Shown here piece by piece: positions 1 to 7,832 of a DNA stretch of 64,000 bases (its first letter is position 1; each line of letters opens with the position of its first letter). Source of the stretch: RBG-16-66-20 sp036560705 (GTDB lineage Bacteria > Pseudomonadota > Gammaproteobacteria > Burkholderiales > SG8-39); NCBI GenBank assembly GCA_036560705.1, contig DATBQR010000058.1:1-64000 (forward strand), in the 5' to 3' direction. The position numbers and the translations under genes are program-made. The notes under the pieces are model-generated. The model worked only from the letters and a program-made list of their open reading frames with translations. It was not told the DNA's origin and did no database searches.

Positions 1-2
1 CC

Positions 3-98
3 ACCCTGGAGTGGTTCGGCGCCCGCAAGCTGAACTTCAAATCGGCGCTGGCGGCATTTTACCCCACGTCTGCTGTCAGTGCAGGCGGGGTTTCTTGA
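3..98 (+). CDS. Possible 3' end of a gene cut by the window edge
   Basis: The first bases keep one frame open for 31 codons before TGA at 96-98. The translation begins TLEWFGARKLNFKSAL and is not low-complexity, so it could be the C-terminus of a plus-strand gene that starts outside the window. It would converge on the neighbouring minus-strand gene with a 23 bp overlap. I do not recognise the family, and a chance open frame in GC-rich DNA is equally possible. Confidence 0.3.
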   Translation, partial: TLEWFGARKLNFKSALAAFYPTSAVSAGGVS

Positions 99-1050
99 GG
101 AAGTCGCCGCGGTCGGCGGAGCGGATCTGGGCCGTCGAGGAGGCGCCGCGGCGCGACAGGGTCAGCGTCACTTCGCTGCCGGCGGGCCCGACGCTCCATA
201 TTTTGCGGAACATCGCGGCGAGACCGGCGACGTGTGTGCCATCTACTTCGAGCACCAGATCGCCGAGCTTGACGCCGGCACGCTCCGCGGGACCGCCGGG
301 CGCGAGTCCGCCGATCACCACGTGACCGTCCATTTCGGTGGCGTAGATGCCGAGCCAGGCGCGCGGCGGACGCGCCGGGCGGCCGGTCGCCAGCATGCCG
401 TCCAGAACAGGCGCCAGCAGGTCGATCGGCACGAACATGTTGCCGTCCACCGCCTTGCCGCCGACCGCTTCCTGCACCAGCAGCGAGCCGATGCCGAGCA
501 GCCGGCCATCGCCGCCGACCAGTGCCGCGCCGCCCCATTGCGGGTGCGCCGGCGCAGTAAACAGGGCTTCATCAAGCACGTATTCCCAGTAGCCGGCGAA
601 TTCCCGCTTGGCGATGATCTTCGCCTTGAGCGAGTGAGCGCGGCCGCCCTGGCCGATGACGATGACCTCGGCGCCGGCATCCGCGGCGGCAGGCGAGCCG
701 CGCTCCAGCGGCCGCACCCCGAGCGAACCTAGCGGCAGCACCAGGCCGAAGCCGGTGCTCTGGTCGTAGGCGAGCGCGTGGCCCTGCACCACGGCGCCGC
801 GGTTCGTGGTGAGCCAGATCGTCTCGGCTTCCGTGATCAGGTAGCCGATCGTCAGGATCAGCCCGTCGTCGCGGATCACCACGCCGTTGCCGGCGCGTTC
901 CGTTCCCAGGATCGGGGCGGTGAATGCATCTTCAGGGATGCTGGCGCGCAGCAGTACCACCGAGTCGAGCGCCGAGGCGAGATCGAACCTTGTCTCGTCG
1001 GGACTCGGCTGCAGCGACGCGGGAAACGCCCAATTTCCGGATTCGGCCAT
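76..1050 (-). CDS. Trypsin-like/PDZ protein (DegP fold) lacking the catalytic triad
   Basis: 324 aa. Residues 30-220 align by eye with the DegP/HtrA protease fold and about 230-315 form a PDZ domain (WLGIYATEMDG through GVKLGDLVLEVDG). All three triad positions are changed: the His of ILTNNHVV is Tyr70 (ILTIGYLI), the Asp of the SDIAL motif is Gly100 (STGFGLV), and the Ser of GNSGG is Trp172 (PQWGG). No signal peptide is visible, so it is probably cytoplasmic. A GAGGA ribosome site sits seven bases before the ATG. It starts two bases after the pobA stop, so the two are probably cotranscribed. The fold is clear; I infer a binding or scaffold role rather than proteolysis. Confidence 0.75.
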   Translation of the reverse strand: MAESGNWAFPASLQPSPDETRFDLASALDSVVLLRASIPEDAFTAPILGTERAGNGVVIRDDGLILTIGYLITEAETIWLTTNRGAVVQGHALAYDQSTGFGLVLPLGSLGVRPLERGSPAAADAGAEVIVIGQGGRAHSLKAKIIAKREFAGYWEYVLDEALFTAPAHPQWGGAALVGGDGRLLGIGSLLVQEAVGGKAVDGNMFVPIDLLAPVLDGMLATGRPARPPRAWLGIYATEMDGHVVIGGLAPGGPAERAGVKLGDLVLEVDGTHVAGLAAMFRKIWSVGPAGSEVTLTLSRRGASSTAQIRSADRGDFLKKPRLH

Positions 1051-1052
1051 GT

Positions 1053-2237
1053 TCAGTCCTCGTCGAACGGCAAGCCGACGTAGTTTTCCGCGAGCATGGT
1101 TGCCGCGGCGCGCGAGCCCGCCACATATTGCAGCTGCGACAGCTGCAGGCGGTGGTGAAACGGACTCTCGTCATGGAAACGATGCAGCATAGACGTCATC
1201 CACCAGGAGAAATGTTCGGCGCGCCAGACCCTGCGCAGCGCGGTGTCGGAATACTTCTCCAGCAGGTCCGTGCGCCCCGACTCGTAGAAGCCGCCGAGCG
1301 CCTGCGCCAGCACCCGGACATCCGCGACCGCGAGGTTGAGCCCCTTGGCCCCGGTCGGCGGCACGATGTGCGCCGCATCGCCGGCGAGGAACAGGCGCCC
1401 GTGCTGCATCGGCTCGACTACGAAGCTGCGCATGGCGATGACGCCTTTCTGGAAGATGCGCCCCTCGGTGAGCCGGAAGCCGTCCCGGCCGGCCAGGCGC
1501 GCGTGCAATTCCTCCCAGATGCGCGAATCCGGCCATGCTTCGGTCCGGTCGGCGGGATTGCATTGCAGGTAGAGCCGCTGGATCTGCGGCGAGCGGGTAC
1601 TCACCAGTGCGAAGCCGCGCTCGTGATAGGCGTAGATTAGCTCGTCGGTGGCGGGCGGCGCCTCGACCAGGATGCCGAACCAGCCGAACGGATAGACACG
1701 CGTGTACTCCTTGCGCATGCGCGACGGAATCGACGGCCGCGAGACGCCGTGAAAGCCGTCGCAGCCGGCGACGTAGTCGCAGCCGAGCTCGCGCACTGCG
1801 CCTTCGCCGTCGTGGAAGCGGAGTTTCGGCAGCTGCGTGTCGAGATCGAGCAGGCTGACGTCCTTTACGCCGAACAGGATCTGCCCGCCCTTGTCCAGCC
1901 TTGCCTTGACGAGGTCCCGGATCACTTCGTGCTGTGCGTACACCGTGATGGAGCGCCCGCCGGTGAGCTCGGACAGGTGGATGCGATGGCTTTGGCCGTC
2001 GAAGCGCAGGATGACGCCTTCGTGCGGCATGCCTTCGCGTTGCATGCGCTCGCCGACGCCCGATTCGTTCAGCAGGTCGACCGTGCCCTGCTCGAGCACG
2101 CCGGCGCGCAGCGTCGCCTCGATCTCCTCGCGGCTGCGCGTCTCGAGCACCACCGACTCGATGCCGCGCAGGTGCAGCAGGTGCGCGAGCAGCAGCCCCG
2201 CGGGTCCCGCGCCGATGATGCCGACTTGTGTGCGCAT
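1053..2237 (-). CDS. pobA: 4-hydroxybenzoate 3-monooxygenase
   Basis: 394 aa, the usual PobA length. This FAD enzyme hydroxylates 4-hydroxybenzoate to protocatechuate using NAD(P)H and O2. Seen: the dinucleotide-binding motif GIIGAGPAGL at the N-terminus, the second FAD motif LFLAGDAAHIVPPTGAKGLNLA, and PobA-like stretches such as GCDGFHG and VYPFGWFGILVEAPP. I chose the ATG at 2237 because the FAD motif starts there; an upstream extension to 2342 would overlap the divergent thioesterase and adds nothing conserved. The product feeds PcaGH encoded in the same region. No pobR-type activator gene lies beside it. Confidence 0.93.
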   Translation of the reverse strand: MRTQVGIIGAGPAGLLLAHLLHLRGIESVVLETRSREEIEATLRAGVLEQGTVDLLNESGVGERMQREGMPHEGVILRFDGQSHRIHLSELTGGRSITVYAQHEVIRDLVKARLDKGGQILFGVKDVSLLDLDTQLPKLRFHDGEGAVRELGCDYVAGCDGFHGVSRPSIPSRMRKEYTRVYPFGWFGILVEAPPATDELIYAYHERGFALVSTRSPQIQRLYLQCNPADRTEAWPDSRIWEELHARLAGRDGFRLTEGRIFQKGVIAMRSFVVEPMQHGRLFLAGDAAHIVPPTGAKGLNLAVADVRVLAQALGGFYESGRTDLLEKYSDTALRRVWRAEHFSWWMTSMLHRFHDESPFHHRLQLSQLQYVAGSRAAATMLAENYVGLPFDED

Positions 2238-2259
2238 CGTGCTGATATTATCCGGCAGC

Positions 2260-2697
2260 GTGACGGAAAAAGAGTTCAAATCGGCGGTATTCGTCCACCC
2301 GGTGCAGCTGCGCTGGGGCGAATGCGATCCGGCCGGCATCATCTTCTATCCCACTTATTTCCTCTGGTTCGATGCGGCGGCCTGGAACATGTTCGCGCAG
2401 GTCGGCTATCACGCGAAGCGGATGCGCGCCGAACACCTGGCCATGCCGCTGGTCGCGGCCGGCTGCGAGTTCAAGCACCCGGCGGAGCAGGAAGACCGCG
2501 CCGAGGTGCGCTCGCGCATCGCGCGCTGGGGCGGCAAGTCGTTCGTCCTGGCGCACGACGTGGTGCGCGCGGACGGCACGCTGCTGGCGGCCGGAACCGA
2601 AACGCGTGTCTGGGGCCGCTATGAAAACGGCCCCGGCACGCCTCTCAAGGGGCAGCCGATCAGCGACGGCCTGAAGGAACTCTTCAGGGCGAAATAA
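2260..2697 (+). CDS. 4-hydroxybenzoyl-CoA thioesterase family hotdog protein
   Basis: 145 aa from a GTG at 2260. The motif GECDPAGIIFYPTYFLWFD matches the active site of 4-hydroxybenzoyl-CoA thioesterase and YbgC, with Asp23 in the catalytic place. It hydrolyses small acyl-CoAs; beside pobA the likely substrate is 4-hydroxybenzoyl-CoA, giving free 4-hydroxybenzoate for PobA. It is the only plus-strand gene inside a minus-strand cluster: only 22 bp separate it from divergent pobA, and its 3' end overlaps pcaL by 14 bp. In-frame GTG codons at 2239 and 2230 are alternative starts. The ribosome site is weak. Confidence 0.8.
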   Translation: MTEKEFKSAVFVHPVQLRWGECDPAGIIFYPTYFLWFDAAAWNMFAQVGYHAKRMRAEHLAMPLVAAGCEFKHPAEQEDRAEVRSRIARWGGKSFVLAHDVVRADGTLLAAGTETRVWGRYENGPGTPLKGQPISDGLKELFRAK

Positions 2698-3838
2698 TCT
2701 TCCTGGCGTGCGCGAAGGCTGAATTCGCCGCCGGCACGCCGCAGTAGATCGCCGCCAACATCAGCACTTCCTTCAGTTCCGTGGGCGAGAGCTCGTGCTC
2801 CAGGCCCGCGCGCACGTGCAGCTCGAACTCCTCCCAGCTTTTCAGGCCGACCATCATCGCCAGCACCAGCAGGCGCCGCGTGCGGTCGTCCAGCACCGGC
2901 CGCGTCCACAGCTCGCCCCAGGCATAGCGCGTGATCAGCGCCTGGAAGTCGTCGGTGAACTCGTGGCGGTTCTTGAGGCGCGCCTCGACGTATTCGACGC
3001 CGAGCACCTCCTTGCGGCGCGCGAGGCCGTTCTCGTAGCGCGCGGATTCGTTGCCTGCATGCGCATCGAGGAAGAAATTGCACAGCCGATCGACCAGCGC
3101 CGGACCCGCCTCGTGAGTCGGGATATGCGCGCACGGCAACTCGACGTAGCGGGCGCCCGCAATCGCCTGCGCGATCGCCTGTCCCTGCGCGGGCGGCGTC
3201 GCCTGGTCGAAGCTGCCGGCGACGACCAGCGTGGGAGCCTTGATCTTCGCCAAACCGGGACGCAAGTCCATGTCGCGGATCGCCGCGCCGCAACCGATGT
3301 AGCCGCCCGCGTCGATGGAAAGGAACGTCCGGCGCACGCCGAGGAAACGCGCATCCGCCTGCTTTACATAGGCAGGCGTGAAGAATCGCGCCATCACCAT
3401 GTCGGCGATCGCGGCCATGCCGCCCGACTTGATGGTCGCGATGCGCGCCGCCCAGGATTCCGGGCCGAAATAGGCCGAGGTGTTGCACAGGGCGAGCCGG
3501 TCAATCCGCTCGGGCGCATTCGCACCCAGCCACATGCCGACCATGCCGCCCAGCGAAATCCCCGCGTAGTGAAAGCGCTTAGCGCCGGCCGCATCGGCGA
3601 CCGCCAGTGCGTCGCGGCCGAGGCGCTCCATGCTGTATTCGCCGGCCGGCGCATCGGAAGCCCCGTGGCCGCGCGCATCGTAGCGGATGACGCGGAAAGA
3701 GCGCATCAGGGCCGGCATTACCGGCTCCCAGAGAGCGTGATCGGTGCCGATGGAGTTGGAGAGCAGCAGCGCCGGCGCGTGGTCGGGACCGTCGCAGCGC
3801 CAGTACAGGCGTGCGCCGTCAGTCTGGACGAATGGCAT
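2684..3838 (-). CDS. pcaL: Fused 3-oxoadipate enol-lactonase / 4-carboxymuconolactone decarboxylase
   Basis: 384 aa. Residues 1-260 are an alpha/beta hydrolase of the PcaD type with nucleophile Ser95 (GISLGG), Asp211 (GSFDQATP) and His238 (PCAHIP). Residues from about 265 form a PcaC decarboxylase (YENGLARRKEVLG, HVRAGLEHELSPTELKEV). The fusion turns 4-carboxymuconolactone into the enol-lactone and then 3-oxoadipate. Fused PcaDC (PcaL) is known in several bacteria. It lies 9 bp after pcaB on the same strand. The 3' end converges with and overlaps the thioesterase gene. PcaIJ and PcaF, which would finish the pathway, are not in the window. Confidence 0.93.
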   Translation of the reverse strand: MPFVQTDGARLYWRCDGPDHAPALLLSNSIGTDHALWEPVMPALMRSFRVIRYDARGHGASDAPAGEYSMERLGRDALAVADAAGAKRFHYAGISLGGMVGMWLGANAPERIDRLALCNTSAYFGPESWAARIATIKSGGMAAIADMVMARFFTPAYVKQADARFLGVRRTFLSIDAGGYIGCGAAIRDMDLRPGLAKIKAPTLVVAGSFDQATPPAQGQAIAQAIAGARYVELPCAHIPTHEAGPALVDRLCNFFLDAHAGNESARYENGLARRKEVLGVEYVEARLKNRHEFTDDFQALITRYAWGELWTRPVLDDRTRRLLVLAMMVGLKSWEEFELHVRAGLEHELSPTELKEVLMLAAIYCGVPAANSAFAHARKIISP

Positions 3839-3847
3839 GGGACTCCT

Positions 3848-5197
3848 TCAGGTCTTGATGGCTTGCGACCATTCGGCGAGCGCCCGCTCGATCATGGCCG
3901 GCGCCGAGCCGAAACAGCGTTCTGGATCGAATAGATCTTCAACTTTTCCCGCACCGGCGGCGGACATCGCCTGTGCATCCGCGCGCAGCACGTCGATGAG
4001 GTCCTTGCCCTCGCGCACCGCGGTCTCGCACAGTTTCTCGGTGAGCGCGTGCGCCGCCTGCCTGCCGAGCGAGCGGGCGAGGCGCAGCGACAGGTTCTCG
4101 GAAAATACCAGGCCGCGCGTGCGGTCCAGGTTGGCGCGCATCGCGCGCTCGTCGACCGCGAGGCCCTCCAGCACTTCGGCCATGGCGGCGAGCGCGCTGG
4201 CGGTGCTGCACAGCAGGTCGCGCAGCGTGAACCATTGGCCCTGCCAGTGCCCGAGACCGCGCTCGTGCTCGGGCGAGAGCTGCGAGAGGAGCGAGGCGGC
4301 GAGATGCGGCGCGCGCTGCGCGGCTTCCAGCGCGGCCACGCAGCCGACGGGATTGCGCTTATGCGGCATGGCGGAAGATCCGCCGCGCCCGGCGCCCGAC
4401 GGCTCGGCGGCCTCGCCGATTTCGGGTTGCATCAGGAGCGAGACGTCGCGCGCGATTTTGCCCGTGGCGCCCGCGAGGATGGCGGTTTCGGCGCCGAGTC
4501 GTGCGAAACCATCGCGCACGCTGTGCCAGGTGATAGGTGCCCGCGCCACGCCGAGCTCGGCGGCGAGCGCGCCGGCGACGGCCTCGCCCAGCGTGCCGAA
4601 GGAAGACAGTGTTCCGCCGGCGCCGCCGAACTGCAGCCTGCGGGCGCTCGCCGCCGCCGAAGAAAAACCCGCACGAGCATGTGCGATTCCCGACAGCCAG
4701 ACCGCGGCCTTCCAGCCGAAGGAAACCGGCACCGCGGGCTGCAGCAGCGTGCGCGCGACCATCGGCGTCTTCGCGTGGCGCCTTGCGAGCGCCGCGGCCG
4801 CGTCGCCGACGCGCTTTGCCAGGGAAAGCAGACGCTCGGATGCCGGCCCGAAGCACAACACCACACCAGTATCGATGACGTCCTGGCTGGTCGCGCCGAA
4901 ATGCACGTAGCGCGCCGCTTCGGGCGAAACGGCGGCAACCTGTTCGGTCAGGCTTTTGACGAAGGGGATGGCGAGCGTGGCGGAGCGCCGCGCTGCCCTG
5001 CCGAGCCCGTCCGCATCGAACTTCGCCTGTGCGGCGACCGTGGCGATGGTTTCCGCCGCATCGGCGGGCACGAAGCCCGCGCCGACAGACGCTCTGGCCA
5101 GGGCGCCCTCGTAGCGCGCCATCGCGGCGAGCAGGCGCGCGTCGGACAGCGTCTCCGCGCAGGACTCGTCCCAGAACATGTGCTGCAGCGCGGACAT
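3848..5197 (-). CDS. pcaB: 3-carboxy-cis,cis-muconate cycloisomerase
   Basis: 449 aa, fumarase/aspartase superfamily. It cyclises the PcaGH product to 4-carboxymuconolactone. The signature loop GGSSAMPHKRNPV holds the catalytic Ser, and HFGATSQDVIDTGV is the second conserved region. The start at 5197 gives the family N-terminus MSALQHMFWD; a longer open frame upstream runs into the MetE-like gene and is not coding. It sits between that gene (20 bp gap) and pcaL, consistent with one operon. Confidence 0.93.
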   Translation of the reverse strand: MSALQHMFWDESCAETLSDARLLAAMARYEGALARASVGAGFVPADAAETIATVAAQAKFDADGLGRAARRSATLAIPFVKSLTEQVAAVSPEAARYVHFGATSQDVIDTGVVLCFGPASERLLSLAKRVGDAAAALARRHAKTPMVARTLLQPAVPVSFGWKAAVWLSGIAHARAGFSSAAASARRLQFGGAGGTLSSFGTLGEAVAGALAAELGVARAPITWHSVRDGFARLGAETAILAGATGKIARDVSLLMQPEIGEAAEPSGAGRGGSSAMPHKRNPVGCVAALEAAQRAPHLAASLLSQLSPEHERGLGHWQGQWFTLRDLLCSTASALAAMAEVLEGLAVDERAMRANLDRTRGLVFSENLSLRLARSLGRQAAHALTEKLCETAVREGKDLIDVLRADAQAMSAAGAGKVEDLFDPERCFGSAPAMIERALAEWSQAIKT

Positions 5198-5217
5198 GCG
5201 TTCGGCCCGCTGCCCGC

Positions 5218-6333
5218 TCAGGCCCTGCCCCAGACCTCTTCGGCCGTTTCGATCACCAGGCGCAGCTTGGTGCGCTGGGCCTCGACCGCGATGTTGTTGC
5301 CATGCACCGTGCTGGAGAAGCCGCATTGCGGGCTGAGCGCCAGCTGGTCGAGCGGGGCGAACTTCGCCGCCTCGTCGATGCGCCGCTTGAGGTCGTCCTT
5401 CTTTTCCAGCGCGTCTAGCTTGGTAGTGACGAGCCCCAGCACCACCACCTTGCCCTTGGGCAGGAAGCGCAGCGGCTTGAAATCCCCCGAGCGCTTGTCG
5501 TCGTACTCGAGGAAGTAGGCGTCGATGTTCATCTCCGACAGCAGCGCCTCGGCCACCGGCTCGTAGCCGCCCTGCGCCGCCCAGGTGCTCTGGAAATTGC
5601 CGCGGCACAGGTGCATCGCGAGCGTCATGCCGGCGGGTTTTTTCGCCACCACGCGGTTGATGAATTTCGCGTAGCGGTGCGGCAGCTCGTTCGGATCGTC
5701 GCCGCGCGCCCTGGCGGCCTCGCGCATCTTCTCGTCGCACAGGTAGGCGAGGTTGGTGTCGTCCATCTGTACGTAGTTGCAGCCGGCTTTCGACAGCGAT
5801 TGCAGCTCGTCCCCGTAGGCCTTGGCGACGTCTTCGTAGAAGTCCGGCTCCAGTTCGGGGTAGTGCTGCTTGCTGATGCCGGCGCGGCCGCCGCGAAAGT
5901 GCAGCATCGTCGGCGAGGGAATGGTCACCTTGGGCGTGCGCTTGGTGCAGGACTTCAGGTACTGGAAATCCGCGAGCTGGATGTCCTTTACATGGCGCAC
6001 CTTGTCGATCACGCGCATGACCGGCGGCGCCAGTTCCTCGCTGCCGTCGGGCCTCTTCACCATGACCGGGATGTCGGTCTTGACGCCGCCGATCTGCTCG
6101 AGGAAGTCGATGTGGAAGTAGGTGCGGCGGAACTCGCCGTCGGTGATCGCCTGCAGGCCGGTGTCTTCCTGGAACTTGACGATTTCGGCGATGGCCTTGT
6201 CCTCGACCTTGCGCAATTCGGCGGCGCCGATCTGCCCCTTGGCCTTTTTCTCGCGCGCTTCGAGCAGGTATTTGGGGCGCAGGAAGCTGCCGACGTGGTC
6301 GGCGCGGAAAGGCGGGGTGGAGCGTGCGGTCAT
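5218..6333 (-). CDS. MetE-like cobalamin-independent methyltransferase (YxjG/YxjH type)
   Basis: 371 aa, equal to the C-terminal catalytic barrel of MetE only. Likely zinc ligands are visible: His and Cys in LAMHLCRGN, a Glu in FLEYDDKRSG, and Cys in SPQCGFSS. Two ATGs compete; AAGGA abuts the one at 6339 but sits six bases before the one at 6333, so I use 6333. The family moves methyl groups to thiols such as homocysteine. Its place inside a protocatechuate/ferulate operon is unusual; I infer it could handle methyl groups from methoxylated aromatics, but substrate and donor are unknown. No O-demethylase gene is present here. Confidence 0.8.
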   Translation of the reverse strand: MTARSTPPFRADHVGSFLRPKYLLEAREKKAKGQIGAAELRKVEDKAIAEIVKFQEDTGLQAITDGEFRRTYFHIDFLEQIGGVKTDIPVMVKRPDGSEELAPPVMRVIDKVRHVKDIQLADFQYLKSCTKRTPKVTIPSPTMLHFRGGRAGISKQHYPELEPDFYEDVAKAYGDELQSLSKAGCNYVQMDDTNLAYLCDEKMREAARARGDDPNELPHRYAKFINRVVAKKPAGMTLAMHLCRGNFQSTWAAQGGYEPVAEALLSEMNIDAYFLEYDDKRSGDFKPLRFLPKGKVVVLGLVTTKLDALEKKDDLKRRIDEAAKFAPLDQLALSPQCGFSSTVHGNNIAVEAQRTKLRLVIETAEEVWGRA

Positions 6334-6371
6334 GGGCATTCCTTGGTGTGCGGGAGTTTCCGAATTCTAGT

Positions 6372-7820
6372 TCAGGCGGTCGCGGTTTTTTTCCCCGCGC
6401 GCGGGCGGAGGTACGCGCCCTGGGCGACGAGCGCCGACTGCAGTTCGTTCAGGTCGACCGCGCGCGGCTCGATGCCGCGGTTTGCCGCCAGCGCGGCCCC
6501 CAGGCCGGCGGCCTGCCCGGTAATCCAGCACTGCGGGATTTCGCGCATGAAGCCGTGCGAATTCGGATCGCAGGCGATGTGCCGCCCGCAGGCGAGCAGG
6601 CCGTCCAGCGCCGCCGGCACCAGGCTGCCGTAGGGGATGGAAATGTTCGGGAATTTCGGCGATACGCTGGGCGTTACGCCGATTTCATCGTCGAAAACCT
6701 GCCCGCTCGGCCAGTGCGCGCGCAGCATCTTGGCAACGCCGGACAGCCGGCGCGCATGGCGCACGCCGAGCTGGGGCGCGCTCAGGAACAGATAGGCATT
6801 CTCGAACCCGGGCGCGTTGGACCGGTAGTAATCCAGGTGCCGGGCCATCAGGCGATGCGAACGGATTTCGACCTCGGTCTGGTCGTCGACGTCGAGCGCG
6901 GAAAAGCCCGACTGGCGCGGACCCATGAAGAGCGCGATGTCGTTGCGCCAAGAGACGAAGGGCCGTTCGAAGGCGCGCAGTTGCTCGCGGCCGCGCGCCA
7001 TGAATTGCGTAAACTGTTCCGGCTGGCCAGCCTTGAATTCGAGCCAGCGCTCCATGTCCACGCCGCCCAGCAGCCAGGCGGTGTTCATGCAGTGGTGGAT
7101 ATCGGCCGCCTCGATGTCGGATTCGTACGCGGCTCCCGCGCGGGCGAACAGGTCGCCGTCGCCGGTCGCATCGACGACCACTTTCGCGCGCACCGCCTGC
7201 CGGCCCGCCTTGCTCTCGAAAATCGCGCCGCGCACCTTGCCGTTCTCCAGCAGCGGCATCGCCGCCCAGGAATGGAATACGAGACGCACTTTTTCTTCCA
7301 GCACCAGTTCCTGCGAGGCGAGCTTCAGCCGCTCGGGATCGACGGTCGGCGACCAGGTGACCACGCCGTGATAGGCGGCGGTGCGGTGCGACCAGTGCGC
7401 GGCGCGCGCCGGATCGCGCGAGCCCCATTCCGCGCGCGCGGGGCCCGCCACGGCATCCGGCGGCAGGCGGCCCATGAGTTCCTCGGCGAAGCCGCGGATG
7501 ACGTGCTGGCCGCTCCAGTCGGTCATGCGGTCGATCCAGATCACCAGGCCGCCGGTCGACAGGCCGCCGAGATGGTTGTAGCGCTCGAGCAGCACCACGT
7601 CGGCGCCGGTGCGCGCCGCGGCAACCGCCGCCGCCGTGCCCGAGGGCCCGCCGCCGACCACCAGCACGTCGCAGTTGCGATAGACGGGAACCGCGCGCGC
7701 CGGTTCCTCGACCGTGCCGAGGTCGCGCCGGTCGGCGCGCCTGCGTTCCCCGCCGAAAATCTCGACATCGAAAATGTCGGAAGAAAGGATGCGTTCGTCC
7801 GAGCGTTCGGTGGTTTTCAC
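6372..7820 (-). CDS. FAD-dependent oxidoreductase (FAD_oxidored family)
   Basis: 482 aa from a GTG at 7820 preceded by AAAGGAG. The FAD-binding motif DVLVVGGGPSGTAAAVAAARTG is near residues 50-72, and VVVDATGDGDLFARAGA is the second motif of this family. The C-terminal LLACGRHIACDPNSHGFMREIPQCWITGQAAGLGAA matches FAD proteins that place a flavin next to a bound acid. The 45-residue N-terminal extension is unassigned. It follows the thiamine-diphosphate enzyme by 12 bp and precedes the MetE-like gene by 38 bp, so the three probably act together. The reaction is not known. Confidence 0.8.
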   Translation of the reverse strand: MKTTERSDERILSSDIFDVEIFGGERRRADRRDLGTVEEPARAVPVYRNCDVLVVGGGPSGTAAAVAAARTGADVVLLERYNHLGGLSTGGLVIWIDRMTDWSGQHVIRGFAEELMGRLPPDAVAGPARAEWGSRDPARAAHWSHRTAAYHGVVTWSPTVDPERLKLASQELVLEEKVRLVFHSWAAMPLLENGKVRGAIFESKAGRQAVRAKVVVDATGDGDLFARAGAAYESDIEAADIHHCMNTAWLLGGVDMERWLEFKAGQPEQFTQFMARGREQLRAFERPFVSWRNDIALFMGPRQSGFSALDVDDQTEVEIRSHRLMARHLDYYRSNAPGFENAYLFLSAPQLGVRHARRLSGVAKMLRAHWPSGQVFDDEIGVTPSVSPKFPNISIPYGSLVPAALDGLLACGRHIACDPNSHGFMREIPQCWITGQAAGLGAALAANRGIEPRAVDLNELQSALVAQGAYLRPRAGKKTATA

Positions 7821-7832
7821 GGGGACTCCTTT

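Noticed and set aside
3848..5740. Longer pcaB reading frame reaching upstream to 5740
   Set aside because: The extra 181 codons overlap the MetE-like gene and are not PcaB-like; the family N-terminus begins at 5197.
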